NCBI GenBank assembly: GCA_965242895.1 | Contig: OZ251507.1 | Location: 2,717,753 to 2,781,752, forward strand | DNA from: CATQHL01 sp965242895 | Lineage (GTDB): Bacteria; Actinomycetota; Acidimicrobiia; Acidimicrobiales; CATQHL01 | DNA length: 64,000 bases | Reading direction: 5' to 3' | Shown: positions 25,601 through 33,738 of the stretch, in pieces | Layout: each line of letters opens with the position of its first letter | Position numbering within the stretch: position 1 is the first letter of the stretch | Position numbers and translations under genes: made by a program | The notes under the pieces: generated by a model | What the model was told of the DNA's origin: nothing | What the model saw: only the letters and a program-made list of their open reading frames with translations | Database searches by the model: none

Positions 25601-25965
25601 TTTCGACCGGCCACGCCCAGTTCCTTTTCCGCCTCCATCTCTGGGGGCAGTCCGTGGCAGTCCCAGCCGAAGCGACGCTCCACGCGCCTGCCGCGCATGG
25701 TCTGGTAGCGGGGGATTACATCCTTTACGTAGCCGGTGAGCAGGTTGCCTGTGTGCGGCAGGCCGTTGGCGAAGGGCGGCCCGTCGTAGAAGACGTAGTC
25801 GTTCTGGCCGCTTTCGCCTGCTTCTCTGGCTTCCACGGAAGCTTCAAAGACGCCATGCTCTTCCCAGTAGGCGAGAATGCGGGATTCGATGGCGGGGAAA
25901 TCCGGCTTCGCTTCAACGTGCGGATAGATAGAGGCTTCGTTCATGTGAGTAGAGGCTTCGTTCAT
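22690..25965 (-). CDS. ileS: Isoleucyl-tRNA synthetase, eukaryote-like type
   Basis: 1091 residues. Class I synthetase: active-site motif PHTGN (residues 70-74, for the usual HxGH), the editing domain, GCFW-type WFESGSMPFA, and KLSKR near residue 625 for KMSKS. The layout and the C-terminal extension fit the longer class seen in eukaryotes and many actinobacteria. Odd points: a glycine/threonine run (GGTGGTGGGTGG) near residues 805-820, and a 21-base tandem duplication of the first codons (MNEAST-H/MNEASI), which gives two possible starts (25965 and 25944). The first has a weak AGGT upstream. Confidence 0.95.
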   Translation of the reverse strand: MNEASTHMNEASIYPHVEAKPDFPAIESRILAYWEEHGVFEASVEAREAGESGQNDYVFYDGPPFANGLPHTGNLLTGYVKDVIPRYQTMRGRRVERRFGWDCHGLPPEMEAEKELGVAGRKAIIEFGIDRFNEQCRSSVMRYTNEWQRYVNRQARWVDFENDYKTMDAAFMESVMWAFKQLWEKGLIYEAYRVLPYSWGAETPLSNFEIRMDDATRPREDPAITVAFDLRHRSGDPGRMRLWAWTTTPWTLPSNLALAVDAEMRYSVFKDDSGGESVFHVLAEAAEVRYESELRGLERWDTLLGSDLIGRDFEPLFDYFVGSPEAERAFKVLGADFVETEEGTGVVHMAPGFGEEDQQLCEAAGIGVVTPVDESGRFTTEVTDWAGVGVFEANRGIISSLKRQGRVLRHDTYVHNYPHCWRTDTPVIYKALSSWYVKVTSIRERMLELNGEINWIPDHVKEGRFGKWLEGARDWSISRNRFWGSPIPVWRSDNPAYPRIDVYGSLDELERDFGVRPDDLHRPFIDSLTRPNPDDPSGESVMRRVPEVLDCWFESGSMPFAQNHYPFENKEWFEKHFPADFIVEYVNQTRGWFYTLHVLATALFDRPPFLNALCHGVVLAADGSKLSKRLRNYTDPEVIFAKQGSDAYRWYLMSSPVLRGGDLRIQDAGVEAAVREILYPIWNAYYFFCLYANADERRAEPDASSQHVLDRYILAKSRQLVEEAAACLDSYDVPGACSKIEGFLPALNNWYIRRSRERFWSPAAESDPAEKQAAYNTLYVALLTLLKVAAPLLPLLSEAIYLGLTDGGTGGTGGGTGGNGRNGRSDASASLHLCDWPEVDSLPSDPKLVKTMDLARAVCSGALGVRVANRIPARWPLASLTAAGKGAESLRPFVDLIAAEVNVKEVHLTEELGADVSFRLRPRGDVLGPLLGASMQPVMAAARRGEWEHHPDGGVVVEGIRLSEEQYKIELQVEDNKASAVISEGGLVVSLDIELTPELRSEGLARHLVRLLQQGRRDLDFNVSDRVELTLDLGDGLAEVISAHEHYIAEQVLALKVDYADLAAETAGGQHSGEGELDGQKIRWRLDRVTP

Positions 25966-26100
25966 GTGACCTGTTCGTTGATTGGCTTATTACTTCGATT
26001 TTTGTTGCTTTGACTGTACAATTGATTTGGTCGTGAGCTTAGGGTTTGGCTTCGACATGCTCATCAGCAGGAGTCGTTATCTCTAGCACTGATCGCCGGC

Positions 26101-26161
26101 ACTAGCCGTTACCAGCCGTTACTAGTCCTTACCATCCGTTACTAGCCGTTACTAGCCGTTC
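26101..26161. repeat. 10-bp repeats between ileS and the AKP-rich gene
   Basis: About six copies of CCGTTACTAG and variants (CCGTTACCAG, CCTTACCATC) directly before the ribosome site of the next gene. The space 25966-26100 lies between divergent genes and should hold both promoters; it is AT-rich (TTGCTTTGACTGTACAATTG), but I could not assign boxes firmly. Confidence 0.7.
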
Positions 26162-26185
26162 GAAAGCAGCGAAGAACACAAGAAG

Positions 26186-28294
26186 ATGCCAAAAGCAGTC
26201 TCCAAAACAGTTTCAGCCAAGGCGAAGACACCCGCCAAGCCTCAGGCTGCCAAGGTAGCCAAGGCAAAGGCCGTTCCCAAGACCAAAGCCGCTGCCAAGC
26301 CTGAGCCCAAGTCCAGCACCACCGCAGCGAAGTCCAAGTCCGAGTCCAGCACCACCAAGTCCAAGTCCACCACAACTGCTGCGAAACCCAAGTCCACCAC
26401 CACTACAACTACCACCAAGCCCAAGCCCAGTACCAAAGCTGTCACAAAATCTGAACCCAAGTCCACCAAGGCTGCCACCAAGTCCAAGTCCACCGCCAAA
26501 GCTGTCGCCGAACCTAAGTCCAAGCCCCCCGCCAAAGCTGTCGCGAAGCCGGAATCCAGCGCCTCCGCCGAATCCAAGCCCACTGCGCCTGTCGCCAAGA
26601 CAGCCAAAGCAAAAGCCGTCAGCAAAACTCAGTCCGCAGCAAAAGCTGCAAAAACAGAGACGCCCGAAGCCGCTGTAGCACCAAAGACCGCTAAGACCGC
26701 CGCCAAGACTCAGACTGCCGAAGCGAAAGCCGCCAAGCCCAAGTCCGCCAAAGCTGCCACCAAGTCCAAGTCCACTACCAAAGCTGCTGCGAAGCCCGAA
26801 TCCAGCGCCTCCGCCGAATCCAAGCCCACTGCGCCTGTCGCCAAGACAGCCAAGACAAAAGCCGTCAGCAAAACTCAGTCCCCCCCAAAGGCTGCAAAAA
26901 CAGAGACGCCCAAGGCTGCTGTCTCACCAAAGACCGCTAAGACCGCCGCCAAGACTCAGACTGCCGAAGCGAAAGCCGCCAAGCCCAAGTCCACCAAAGC
27001 TGCCACCAAGCCCAAGTCCGCCGCCAAAGCTGCTGCGAAGCCCGAATCCGGCGCCGCCTCCAAACCCAAGCCCACTGCGCCTGTCGCCAAGACAGCCAAG
27101 ACAAAAGCCGTCAGCAAAACTCAGTCCGCAGCAAAAGCTGCAAAAACAGAGACGCCCGAAGCCGCTGTAGCACCAAAGACCGCTAAGACCGCCGCCAAGA
27201 CTCAGACTGCCGAAGCGAAAGCCGCCAAGCCCAAGTCCGCCAAAGCTGCCACCAAGTCCAAGTCCACTACCAAAGCTGCTGCGAAGCCCGAATCCAGCGC
27301 CTCCGCCGAATCCAAACCCACTACGCCTGCCGCCAAGACAGCCAAGACAAAAGCCGTCAGCAAAACTCAGTCCCCCCCAAAGGCTGCAAAAACAGAGACG
27401 CCCGAAGCCGCTGTAGCACCAAAGACCGCTAAGACCGCCGCCAAGACTCAGACTGCCGAAGCGAAAGCCGCCAAGCCCGCATCTAAAACCAAGGCTCCCC
27501 CCAAGCCAAAGGCTGCCAGCACCTCCAAGACAGCGGCTGGAACCAAGACAACCGCTGACCCCAAAGCAGCGACTAAGACCATGAAGAAGGTCGCTAGCAA
27601 GGCCGCAGAGGAGACCCCCAGTAAGAGCGCTGCGGAAGTCTCCAGCAAGACTACGAAGAAGACCTCCAGCAAAACCGCTGCGTCGGAACAACCTCCGCAA
27701 GAGGCGAAGGTCGCCGAATCGACCACGAGCAAGGCCGCTAGCAAGACTGATCCCAAGGCTAAAACCGCAAGTAAGTCAAAAGCCAGTTCGAAAGCCGCAC
27801 CCAGTTCCAAAGTTGCTCCCAAACCAAAGGCGGCTAGCAAGGCTAAGCCCGCCGCAAAAGCCGCCAGCGCCAAAAGCAAGCCCAAGCCGAAGACTGTCTC
27901 TAAAACCGAGCAAGTTCCCCACTTCTCCGAGAAGTTCTTGGCGAAACAGAAGCGTTCCCTCGAAAGAGAGCGCGCCAAGTATGTCAAGTCGGCAAGGATC
28001 ATGGCGGAGGAAGCCGATTCCCTGCTAGCGATGCGGGAACCTGGCGACTTGCAGTTCGACGAAGAATCGGGCGAAGGCGCCACCTGGGCAGTGGAGCGTG
28101 AGCGTGACCTCGCCCTGAGCGCCCAAGCTCAAGCTGCCGTAGTGCAGATCGATACAGCCCTTGCTCGCATCGAAGCGGGCACCTACGGCATCTGCACGGT
28201 CTCCGGCAAACCCATCCAAATGGAACGTCTGCGTGCGATTCCCTGGGCATCGGAAAGGGTCGAACACAAGGCCGGCGGCTTCGGTCGGCACTGA
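26186..28294 (+). CDS. Lys/Ala-rich repeat protein with DksA/TraR-like C-terminus
   Basis: 702 residues. Residues 1 to about 575 are almost only Ala, Lys, Pro, Ser and Thr, like the tails of histone H1-like and mycobacterial HupB proteins, and probably bind DNA or RNA without folding. They contain an 82-residue unit repeated nearly four times. Residues about 580-702 match the DksA/TraR family: a coiled-coil pair (FLAKQKRSLERERAKY ... IDTALARIEAGTYG) and the zinc-finger region ICTVSGKPIQMERLRAIPWA. Only one of the four zinc cysteines remains, as in some zinc-free family members. DksA-like proteins act on RNA polymerase. It lies just before lspA. Confidence 0.75.
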   Translation: MPKAVSKTVSAKAKTPAKPQAAKVAKAKAVPKTKAAAKPEPKSSTTAAKSKSESSTTKSKSTTTAAKPKSTTTTTTTKPKPSTKAVTKSEPKSTKAATKSKSTAKAVAEPKSKPPAKAVAKPESSASAESKPTAPVAKTAKAKAVSKTQSAAKAAKTETPEAAVAPKTAKTAAKTQTAEAKAAKPKSAKAATKSKSTTKAAAKPESSASAESKPTAPVAKTAKTKAVSKTQSPPKAAKTETPKAAVSPKTAKTAAKTQTAEAKAAKPKSTKAATKPKSAAKAAAKPESGAASKPKPTAPVAKTAKTKAVSKTQSAAKAAKTETPEAAVAPKTAKTAAKTQTAEAKAAKPKSAKAATKSKSTTKAAAKPESSASAESKPTTPAAKTAKTKAVSKTQSPPKAAKTETPEAAVAPKTAKTAAKTQTAEAKAAKPASKTKAPPKPKAASTSKTAAGTKTTADPKAATKTMKKVASKAAEETPSKSAAEVSSKTTKKTSSKTAASEQPPQEAKVAESTTSKAASKTDPKAKTASKSKASSKAAPSSKVAPKPKAASKAKPAAKAASAKSKPKPKTVSKTEQVPHFSEKFLAKQKRSLERERAKYVKSARIMAEEADSLLAMREPGDLQFDEESGEGATWAVERERDLALSAQAQAAVVQIDTALARIEAGTYGICTVSGKPIQMERLRAIPWASERVEHKAGGFGRH
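26531..27475 (+). repeat. 246-bp tandem repeat within the AKP-rich gene
   Basis: The marker GTCAGCAAAACTCAGTCC occurs at 26618, 26864, 27110 and 27356, exactly 246 bases (82 codons) apart. The copies differ at a few percent of bases, with alternating variants (GCAGCAAAAG and CCCCCAAAGG), so units 1 and 3 resemble each other and so do 2 and 4. Confidence 0.92.
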
Positions 28295-28313
28295 AAAGCC
28301 CCACAGCCGCCTG

Positions 28314-28898
28314 TTGCGTAACCGCCGCCTGCTTCTAGCGGGCGTAGCGGCGCTCTGGCTGCTTCTAGACCAGCTCACCAAAGCGTGGGCAGTCAACGCT
28401 CTCGACGATCGGAACATCGACCTGTTCTGGACGCTGCGTTTTAAATTGGTGTTCAACGAAGGGGCGATTTTCGGCCTGGGATCGTCCCTCGCCCCTTACA
28501 TCACGGTGCTGGTAGTGATCGTCTCTCTGTTGATAGTGGGCAGCACTTGGCGAAACGAGAGTCGTTTTGTCGCAGTGGTGGCTGGACTAGTGCTCGGAGG
28601 AGCGCTCGGCAACCTAGGGGATCGAGCATTCAGAGGAGACGGAGGGGTGTTCAGCGGCAAGGTGATCGATTTCATCGATCTGCAGTGGTGGCCAGTGTTC
28701 AACGTGGCTGATTCCGGCATTACCATCGGCGTCTTGTTGTTCGTCTCCGGTTCGTTTCTTGCGCGAAAAAGCGAACGCTCCGAATCGGCAGAAATTGAAG
28801 AAATTGATGCGAACACCGAGACAGAGGTTGCCGAAATCAAGGACGAAGCGGCTAACAGAAGCGCAGAACATCAATCCAACCACTTTGGTATCCTCTAG
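28314..28898 (+). CDS. lspA: Lipoprotein signal peptidase LspA
   Basis: 194 residues from TTG 28314, the first start after the preceding gene; an earlier GTG (28233) would overlap that gene by about 60 bases. Four membrane segments with family motifs: DQLTKAWA, FNEGAIFG, GGALGNLGDR (first catalytic Asp) and FNVADSGITIG (second). It cleaves signal peptides of prolipoproteins. The last 40 residues are a charged tail (SESAEIEEIDANTE) beyond the usual family end. Two lipoprotein genes follow immediately, an apt context. Confidence 0.93.
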   Translation: MRNRRLLLAGVAALWLLLDQLTKAWAVNALDDRNIDLFWTLRFKLVFNEGAIFGLGSSLAPYITVLVVIVSLLIVGSTWRNESRFVAVVAGLVLGGALGNLGDRAFRGDGGVFSGKVIDFIDLQWWPVFNVADSGITIGVLLFVSGSFLARKSERSESAEIEEIDANTETEVAEIKDEAANRSAEHQSNHFGIL

Positions 28899-28900
28899 GT

Positions 28901-30556
28901 GTGGAGATCAAGAACGAAGCAGCTACTAGAGGCAAAAAGCGTTTCTTGATACGGGCACTGTGGATGGGGTTGACGCGATCAAAGGCGGCTAGGGGTAAGG
29001 CCATAGCGCTCCTATTGACATCGGCCTTGATCGCTCTGAGTGTTTCCTGCGGAGAAACTCCAGAGGAAGGGACTACTCAGCCGAATACCCCCGAGACCAC
29101 CTCCTCGACTAGCGGCACCTCACTACCGGAGAGTACAAGCGCTGCCACCTCCCCTGACAGCGAGACATCTAGACAAACCACAAGCACGACCCTGGCGGCA
29201 GCAACCACATCTACAGATGAAAATGTTGACACGCCCTCTTCTACGACAGAGAATGAAAATCCGCCCGCTGTTTCCGGCGATTTGAACTCCCAATACGAAA
29301 AAGAGATAGCAGAACTCATCAAAGTCGCCGAACGGATTCGCGGCTTAGAATTTATTGAGCAACCAAAAATCTTGCTGTTAGATGAAGAGAGCTATCGACA
29401 GCGGTTAGCAGAGATAGTCGATGAGGAGTACTCCGATCTTGAGGCAGCAGACGCCCTCTACACGCTCTTGGGGTTGATGAAGCCTGAAGATTCTCTTGAG
29501 GATTGGTACAAGAAGATATTCACACAATCAGCCTCTGCGTATTACGATTCCGACACTCGTGAAGTCGTAGTACCCATAGGCGACACAGGATTTGATTTGA
29601 CCGAACGCAGTTCGATGATCCACGAATTAGTGCACACACTCACCGATCAACACTTCGATTTTGGCAGTATCTACGACGCTTTGGATGCAGAATACAAGTA
29701 CGATCAACTATTTGCGTTACAGGCATTTGTCGAAGGCGACGCGATCCAAAGTGAGAGGCTATATCACATTGCCGAGTTGACTTCCGACGAACAAATAGAA
29801 CTCTCCAGTCCTCCCGAGTCTGAAACGGAGTCTGAAGCTCCCGAAACAGATCAAACTCTCCCTTATTTCTTGGAAGGTTCTTTTTCGTTTCCGTATGGGT
29901 ACGGTGGTTTTTTCGTGGGTGCTTTCTTGGACGAAAATGAGCTTATATTTGAGGATGAGAAGGTTTCAGTCGGGAAAGATTTATATAAAGCCGTCAACGA
30001 CATCTACGAGAATCCTCCCGTCTCCACCGAACAAATCTACCAACCCGAGAAGTATCCTGCCGAGTTGCCTCTGCAGATATCACATCCGGTTCCCGAGATA
30101 TCCCGCTACGACTTGGACCATACTTCTACGTGGGGAACGCTCTGGTTCTCCTTGATGTTCGACCAAGTACTCGAAACAGAAAAGGTTGAGGTGAACGGAA
30201 GACAGGTTGAGGTGAACGGCCATGAACGTCCCGCAGTCAAAGGATGGGGTGCAGACACGTACTCCTACTGGTTCGACGGAGCAGAAGCGGCCTTCGCCTT
30301 GACCTACCGAGGCGACGAAACCACTGACGCTCAGGAGCTTTTTGAAACCATGCAGGAATACATCTCGGCCGCCATGAACGTGGGTGCTCCTGAGGCTTCC
30401 GAGAGTTCCGAGGTTTCCGAAGCTTCCGAGGAGAAAGTGACTTGGCAGGGAGAGGACTTCGCCTGGCTGCACCTCTCTGGCGACACGCTCCGATTCATAG
30501 CGGCATCCGACCCTGAAGTCGGCAATCTGCTCGTATCAACTTATGAAGCCGTCTAA
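28901..30556 (+). CDS. Lipoprotein with HExxH metallopeptidase-like domain
   Basis: 551 residues from GTG, two bases after lspA. A long basic n-region and hydrophobic stretch end at C50 (ALSVSC), a loose lipobox. A Thr/Ser-rich linker (about 55-125) follows. The folded part contains MIHELVHTLTDQHFDF with H241, E242 and H245, and a conserved FVEGDA whose E278 could be the third zinc ligand, as in gluzincins. The end carries WGADTYSYW, FALTYRGDE and EDFAWLHLSGD. An in-frame SE(A/V)SE repeat interrupts it near residues 495-512. It is not a family I can name; the domain recurs twice in the next gene. Peptidase activity is inferred from HExxH only. Confidence 0.75.
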   Translation: MEIKNEAATRGKKRFLIRALWMGLTRSKAARGKAIALLLTSALIALSVSCGETPEEGTTQPNTPETTSSTSGTSLPESTSAATSPDSETSRQTTSTTLAAATTSTDENVDTPSSTTENENPPAVSGDLNSQYEKEIAELIKVAERIRGLEFIEQPKILLLDEESYRQRLAEIVDEEYSDLEAADALYTLLGLMKPEDSLEDWYKKIFTQSASAYYDSDTREVVVPIGDTGFDLTERSSMIHELVHTLTDQHFDFGSIYDALDAEYKYDQLFALQAFVEGDAIQSERLYHIAELTSDEQIELSSPPESETESEAPETDQTLPYFLEGSFSFPYGYGGFFVGAFLDENELIFEDEKVSVGKDLYKAVNDIYENPPVSTEQIYQPEKYPAELPLQISHPVPEISRYDLDHTSTWGTLWFSLMFDQVLETEKVEVNGRQVEVNGHERPAVKGWGADTYSYWFDGAEAAFALTYRGDETTDAQELFETMQEYISAAMNVGAPEASESSEVSEASEEKVTWQGEDFAWLHLSGDTLRFIAASDPEVGNLLVSTYEAV

Positions 30557-30594
30557 CTCGACTAGATTTAAGTGCCCTTAACATCCATACTTGA

Positions 30595-33500
30595 GTGCCC
30601 GAAATGATCTTGAAAATTGTTGCGAATATTTGTCTTCTGACGCTGCTCGGAGCCGCTTGCGCCGACTCGAACGAAGCCGCCCAATCTTCCGAAGTCGGAG
30701 CCCCCGCCGCAACTTCGACGAGGATCGACGACTCATCCACACCTCCGGCGGGGAACGGCGGCCCCGACACCGACCCCGCCTCCGTGCAGCCGCCCGGAGA
30801 TACGAATTCTTCATCTACTGCGAGCAGCGAAGGCGATGAAACAGGGGCAGACGCCGCATCGGGGGAGACGGGTCTTGGCGGCGGTGTCCACTCGGTGGTG
30901 GGCGATGAGACAGGAACCGACGCCGCATCCGAGGGGGCGAACCAGGTCGAAACAGCCGGCGGCAGCCTCACATCCCGTTTCGAGGAAGAGATCGACAAAT
31001 TAGTCGAAGCAGCCGAACGAGTTCGCGGCTTGGATTTCCTAGAACCCCCGAACGTTGTGCTGTTGAGCTCTGAGGATTTTAATCGACGACTTCAGGACAC
31101 CCTAGAGGAAAACCTCCAGGACATCGAGGTGGGCGGGGAACTCTACAAGTTGCTGGGACTGCTGGACAAAGAGGATTCACTCAAAGATCTGTACCGCGAA
31201 ATATTCAGCAGCGCAATTGCCGGATATTACGACGGCGACACCACTGAATTGATCGTGCCTATAAGGGGCAATGAGATTACTTCTTACGACCGAGTCATCT
31301 TGATTCACGAATTGGTTCATGCATTGACCGATCAGCACTTCAAGTTTTCCGAACTAGCCGACCAGCTAGACGACGAAGACAAGGACGACGCTATGACGGC
31401 ACTGAGGGCCTTGGTCGAAGGTGATGCCAGGCGTATGGAGGAACGCTACGTCGAAAGCGAACTCTCATACGAGGAACAGTTTGAGTTAGCTACCACGACG
31501 ATCGATGAACTACTCGGTGTGGAAGAGTCAGACTCGCCGACTAGGAGAGAGTTCCCTCATTTCCTGGTCGAAGCAATCTCATTTCCGTATTCGTTCGGTT
31601 TCCCCTTCGTAAGGCAAATATCAGGCCTAGGCGGTCTAGAAGCGATTAATGCGGCCTACAAAAACCCGCCGATCAGCACCGAGCAAATCCACTCACCCAG
31701 CAACTATCCAGACGAGGTGCCGCTGGAAGTATCCCATCCGGCCGTGGACATCCCTGGGTACGAACTTGAGCACTCTTCAACCTGGGGCGAGGCCGGTTTT
31801 GCGATTATGTTCGACCAGGCTCTCGGTATTCAAAGCTTCGCAAACAGCCAAAACAGGCGAGAGGCTGTGAAGGGTTGGGGAGGCGACCGCTATTCCCTCT
31901 GGTCGAACGGCGAGGAGACGGCCTTCGCCTTGACCTACCGAGGCGATGAGGCCGCCGACGCTTCTGAGCTTTTTGAGACCATGCAGGAATACGTCTCGGT
32001 CTCCATGGACGTGGGCGCTCCCGAGGTCTCCGAAGACAAGGCGACTTGGCGAGGAGAGGACTTCGCCTGGCTGCACCTCTCCGGCGACACGCTCCGATTC
32101 ATAGCAGCTTCCGACCCTGAAGTCGGCGGCTACCTCGCCACCGCTTACGGCGACCTGGGAATGACTGCGGAAATTGCTGCGCCCTCTTCACTCCCCTCCG
32201 GCACGGCCCAGCCCGTCCACGCCGACACCTCCAACTCGGACTCATCCCAGTTGAGCGCAAGCCTGCCCGAAAGCGACACAGACCTGCCCGTGGGAGAAGC
32301 CGCTGTTTCCCTCACCGCCAACTTCGAAGCCGAGGGAACGCTCGCTGCCTCTCATGCAAACTTGAGCACGCAGCCGGCTTCGCTCTATGGGGAACCGCCA
32401 ACCCTCCCTGCGGGTTCGAGCACAGAGAACACAGAGAGCGATTCACCAAACGAGGCGTCGCAGCAAGACGAACCAGCGGAGACATCGGAGACAGACGAAC
32501 CAGCAGAGACAGACGAACCAGACGAAAATCTAAGGGCTCTCTTTGAAACTCAGATCGCCGAACTTATAGAGACGACGGAGCGAATACGCGGGTTGGAATT
32601 CCTAGAGGCACCTAACATCACGCTGTTAACAGTAGATGCTTTCAGGGAGCGCGTTCAGGGGGCAGCACAGCAATCATTCGCTGGGCAAGAAGACGAAGAG
32701 GCGCTCCTGAAATTGCTAGGACTTCTGGACAGGAATGCTTCTCTAGCGCAACTCCAGCAAAATCTATTTACCGGTTCTGTCGCAGGATTTTATAGCTCAG
32801 CAAATGGTGAGTTGGTCGTGCCCATCAGAGGGGATGAGCTTGAAGTTTACGATCGGATAATCCTATTTCACGAGTTAATTCACGCTCTTACCGATCAACA
32901 CTTCAATTTCTGGGATCGCATCATCAAACTGGCTCGGGAGACTAAATACGACGAGGGTCGTGCTATGCGAGCCTTGATTGAAGGAGACGCCAGCATATTC
33001 CAGACTTACTACATTGCGAACGAGCTTACGTCCGCCGATCTGGTCGAACTTAATAACACGTTGCGAGCGGCGCGATCCAATGCAGTGGATCTGAGCGGGA
33101 TTCCGCACTTCATCCGTGAAGCCTTCAATTTCCAGTACTCCGCCGGCAGAATTTTCGTAAACAACATCTTGAACAACGGCGGACTTAGAGCGGTCGACGC
33201 AGCTTACAAAAGCCCTCCGATCACGACCGAACAAATCTTTTTTCCGCAGAAATATCCTGACGACATTCCTCTAGATATTGACCATCCGGAGGTTGACCTT
33301 CCCGGCTACCGACTTGTCGATTCTTCCACCTGGGGTGCACTGAATCTCTCAATGATGTTCGATCAGGTCTTCGCTCCCTGGGAAACCGGCGGTCCCGGAA
33401 CCGGGCACACACGAAAGGCTGTCGAAGGCTGGGGAAGCGACGCATACTCCCTCTGGTTCAACGACAACGATGCAGTCTTCACCTTGACCTACCGAGGCGA

Positions 33501-33714
33501 CACACTTAAGGATGCCGAAGAGTTCGCCTACATCATGCGTGACTACATTCCCATCGCCATGGCGGTCGGCAACCCCTACATATCCGGCAACACGACGACT
33601 TGGCAGGCCGAGGACTTCGCCTGGCTGTCAATCTCGGGCGACGAGGTCCAGTTCGTGGCGGCTTCCGATCCCGAAGTCGCCGACATCATCCTCACGGCCT
33701 ACGAAACCCCCTAA
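30595..33714 (+). CDS. Lipoprotein with two HExxH metallopeptidase-like domains
   Basis: 1039 residues from GTG (ATG at 30604 also possible). Lipobox LGAAC with C22. After a Ser/Thr/Gly-rich linker come two copies of the domain of the preceding gene: HELVHALTDQHF at 238-249 with ALVEGDA, and HELIHALTDQHF at 759-770 with ALIEGDA. Each ends with AVKGWG/AVEGWG, LTYRGD and EDFAWL. A linker of about 130 residues (SET/DEP repeats) separates them. Domain 1 is closer to the single-domain neighbour than domain 2 is (FALTYRGDE, LHLSGDTLRFIAASDPEVG in both). The pair sits between lspA and rluD, which are usually adjacent in actinobacteria, so it looks inserted. Confidence 0.78.
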   Translation: MPEMILKIVANICLLTLLGAACADSNEAAQSSEVGAPAATSTRIDDSSTPPAGNGGPDTDPASVQPPGDTNSSSTASSEGDETGADAASGETGLGGGVHSVVGDETGTDAASEGANQVETAGGSLTSRFEEEIDKLVEAAERVRGLDFLEPPNVVLLSSEDFNRRLQDTLEENLQDIEVGGELYKLLGLLDKEDSLKDLYREIFSSAIAGYYDGDTTELIVPIRGNEITSYDRVILIHELVHALTDQHFKFSELADQLDDEDKDDAMTALRALVEGDARRMEERYVESELSYEEQFELATTTIDELLGVEESDSPTRREFPHFLVEAISFPYSFGFPFVRQISGLGGLEAINAAYKNPPISTEQIHSPSNYPDEVPLEVSHPAVDIPGYELEHSSTWGEAGFAIMFDQALGIQSFANSQNRREAVKGWGGDRYSLWSNGEETAFALTYRGDEAADASELFETMQEYVSVSMDVGAPEVSEDKATWRGEDFAWLHLSGDTLRFIAASDPEVGGYLATAYGDLGMTAEIAAPSSLPSGTAQPVHADTSNSDSSQLSASLPESDTDLPVGEAAVSLTANFEAEGTLAASHANLSTQPASLYGEPPTLPAGSSTENTESDSPNEASQQDEPAETSETDEPAETDEPDENLRALFETQIAELIETTERIRGLEFLEAPNITLLTVDAFRERVQGAAQQSFAGQEDEEALLKLLGLLDRNASLAQLQQNLFTGSVAGFYSSANGELVVPIRGDELEVYDRIILFHELIHALTDQHFNFWDRIIKLARETKYDEGRAMRALIEGDASIFQTYYIANELTSADLVELNNTLRAARSNAVDLSGIPHFIREAFNFQYSAGRIFVNNILNNGGLRAVDAAYKSPPITTEQIFFPQKYPDDIPLDIDHPEVDLPGYRLVDSSTWGALNLSMMFDQVFAPWETGGPGTGHTRKAVEGWGSDAYSLWFNDNDAVFTLTYRGDTLKDAEEFAYIMRDYIPIAMAVGNPYISGNTTTWQAEDFAWLSISGDEVQFVAASDPEVADIILTAYETP

Positions 33715-33738
33715 AGCGCCGCAGCACCCCGTGGTCTC

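Noticed and set aside
26142..28083. Long minus-strand frames opposite the AKP-rich gene
   Set aside because: Low-complexity mirror of the Lys/Ala repeat; no domain or ribosome site.
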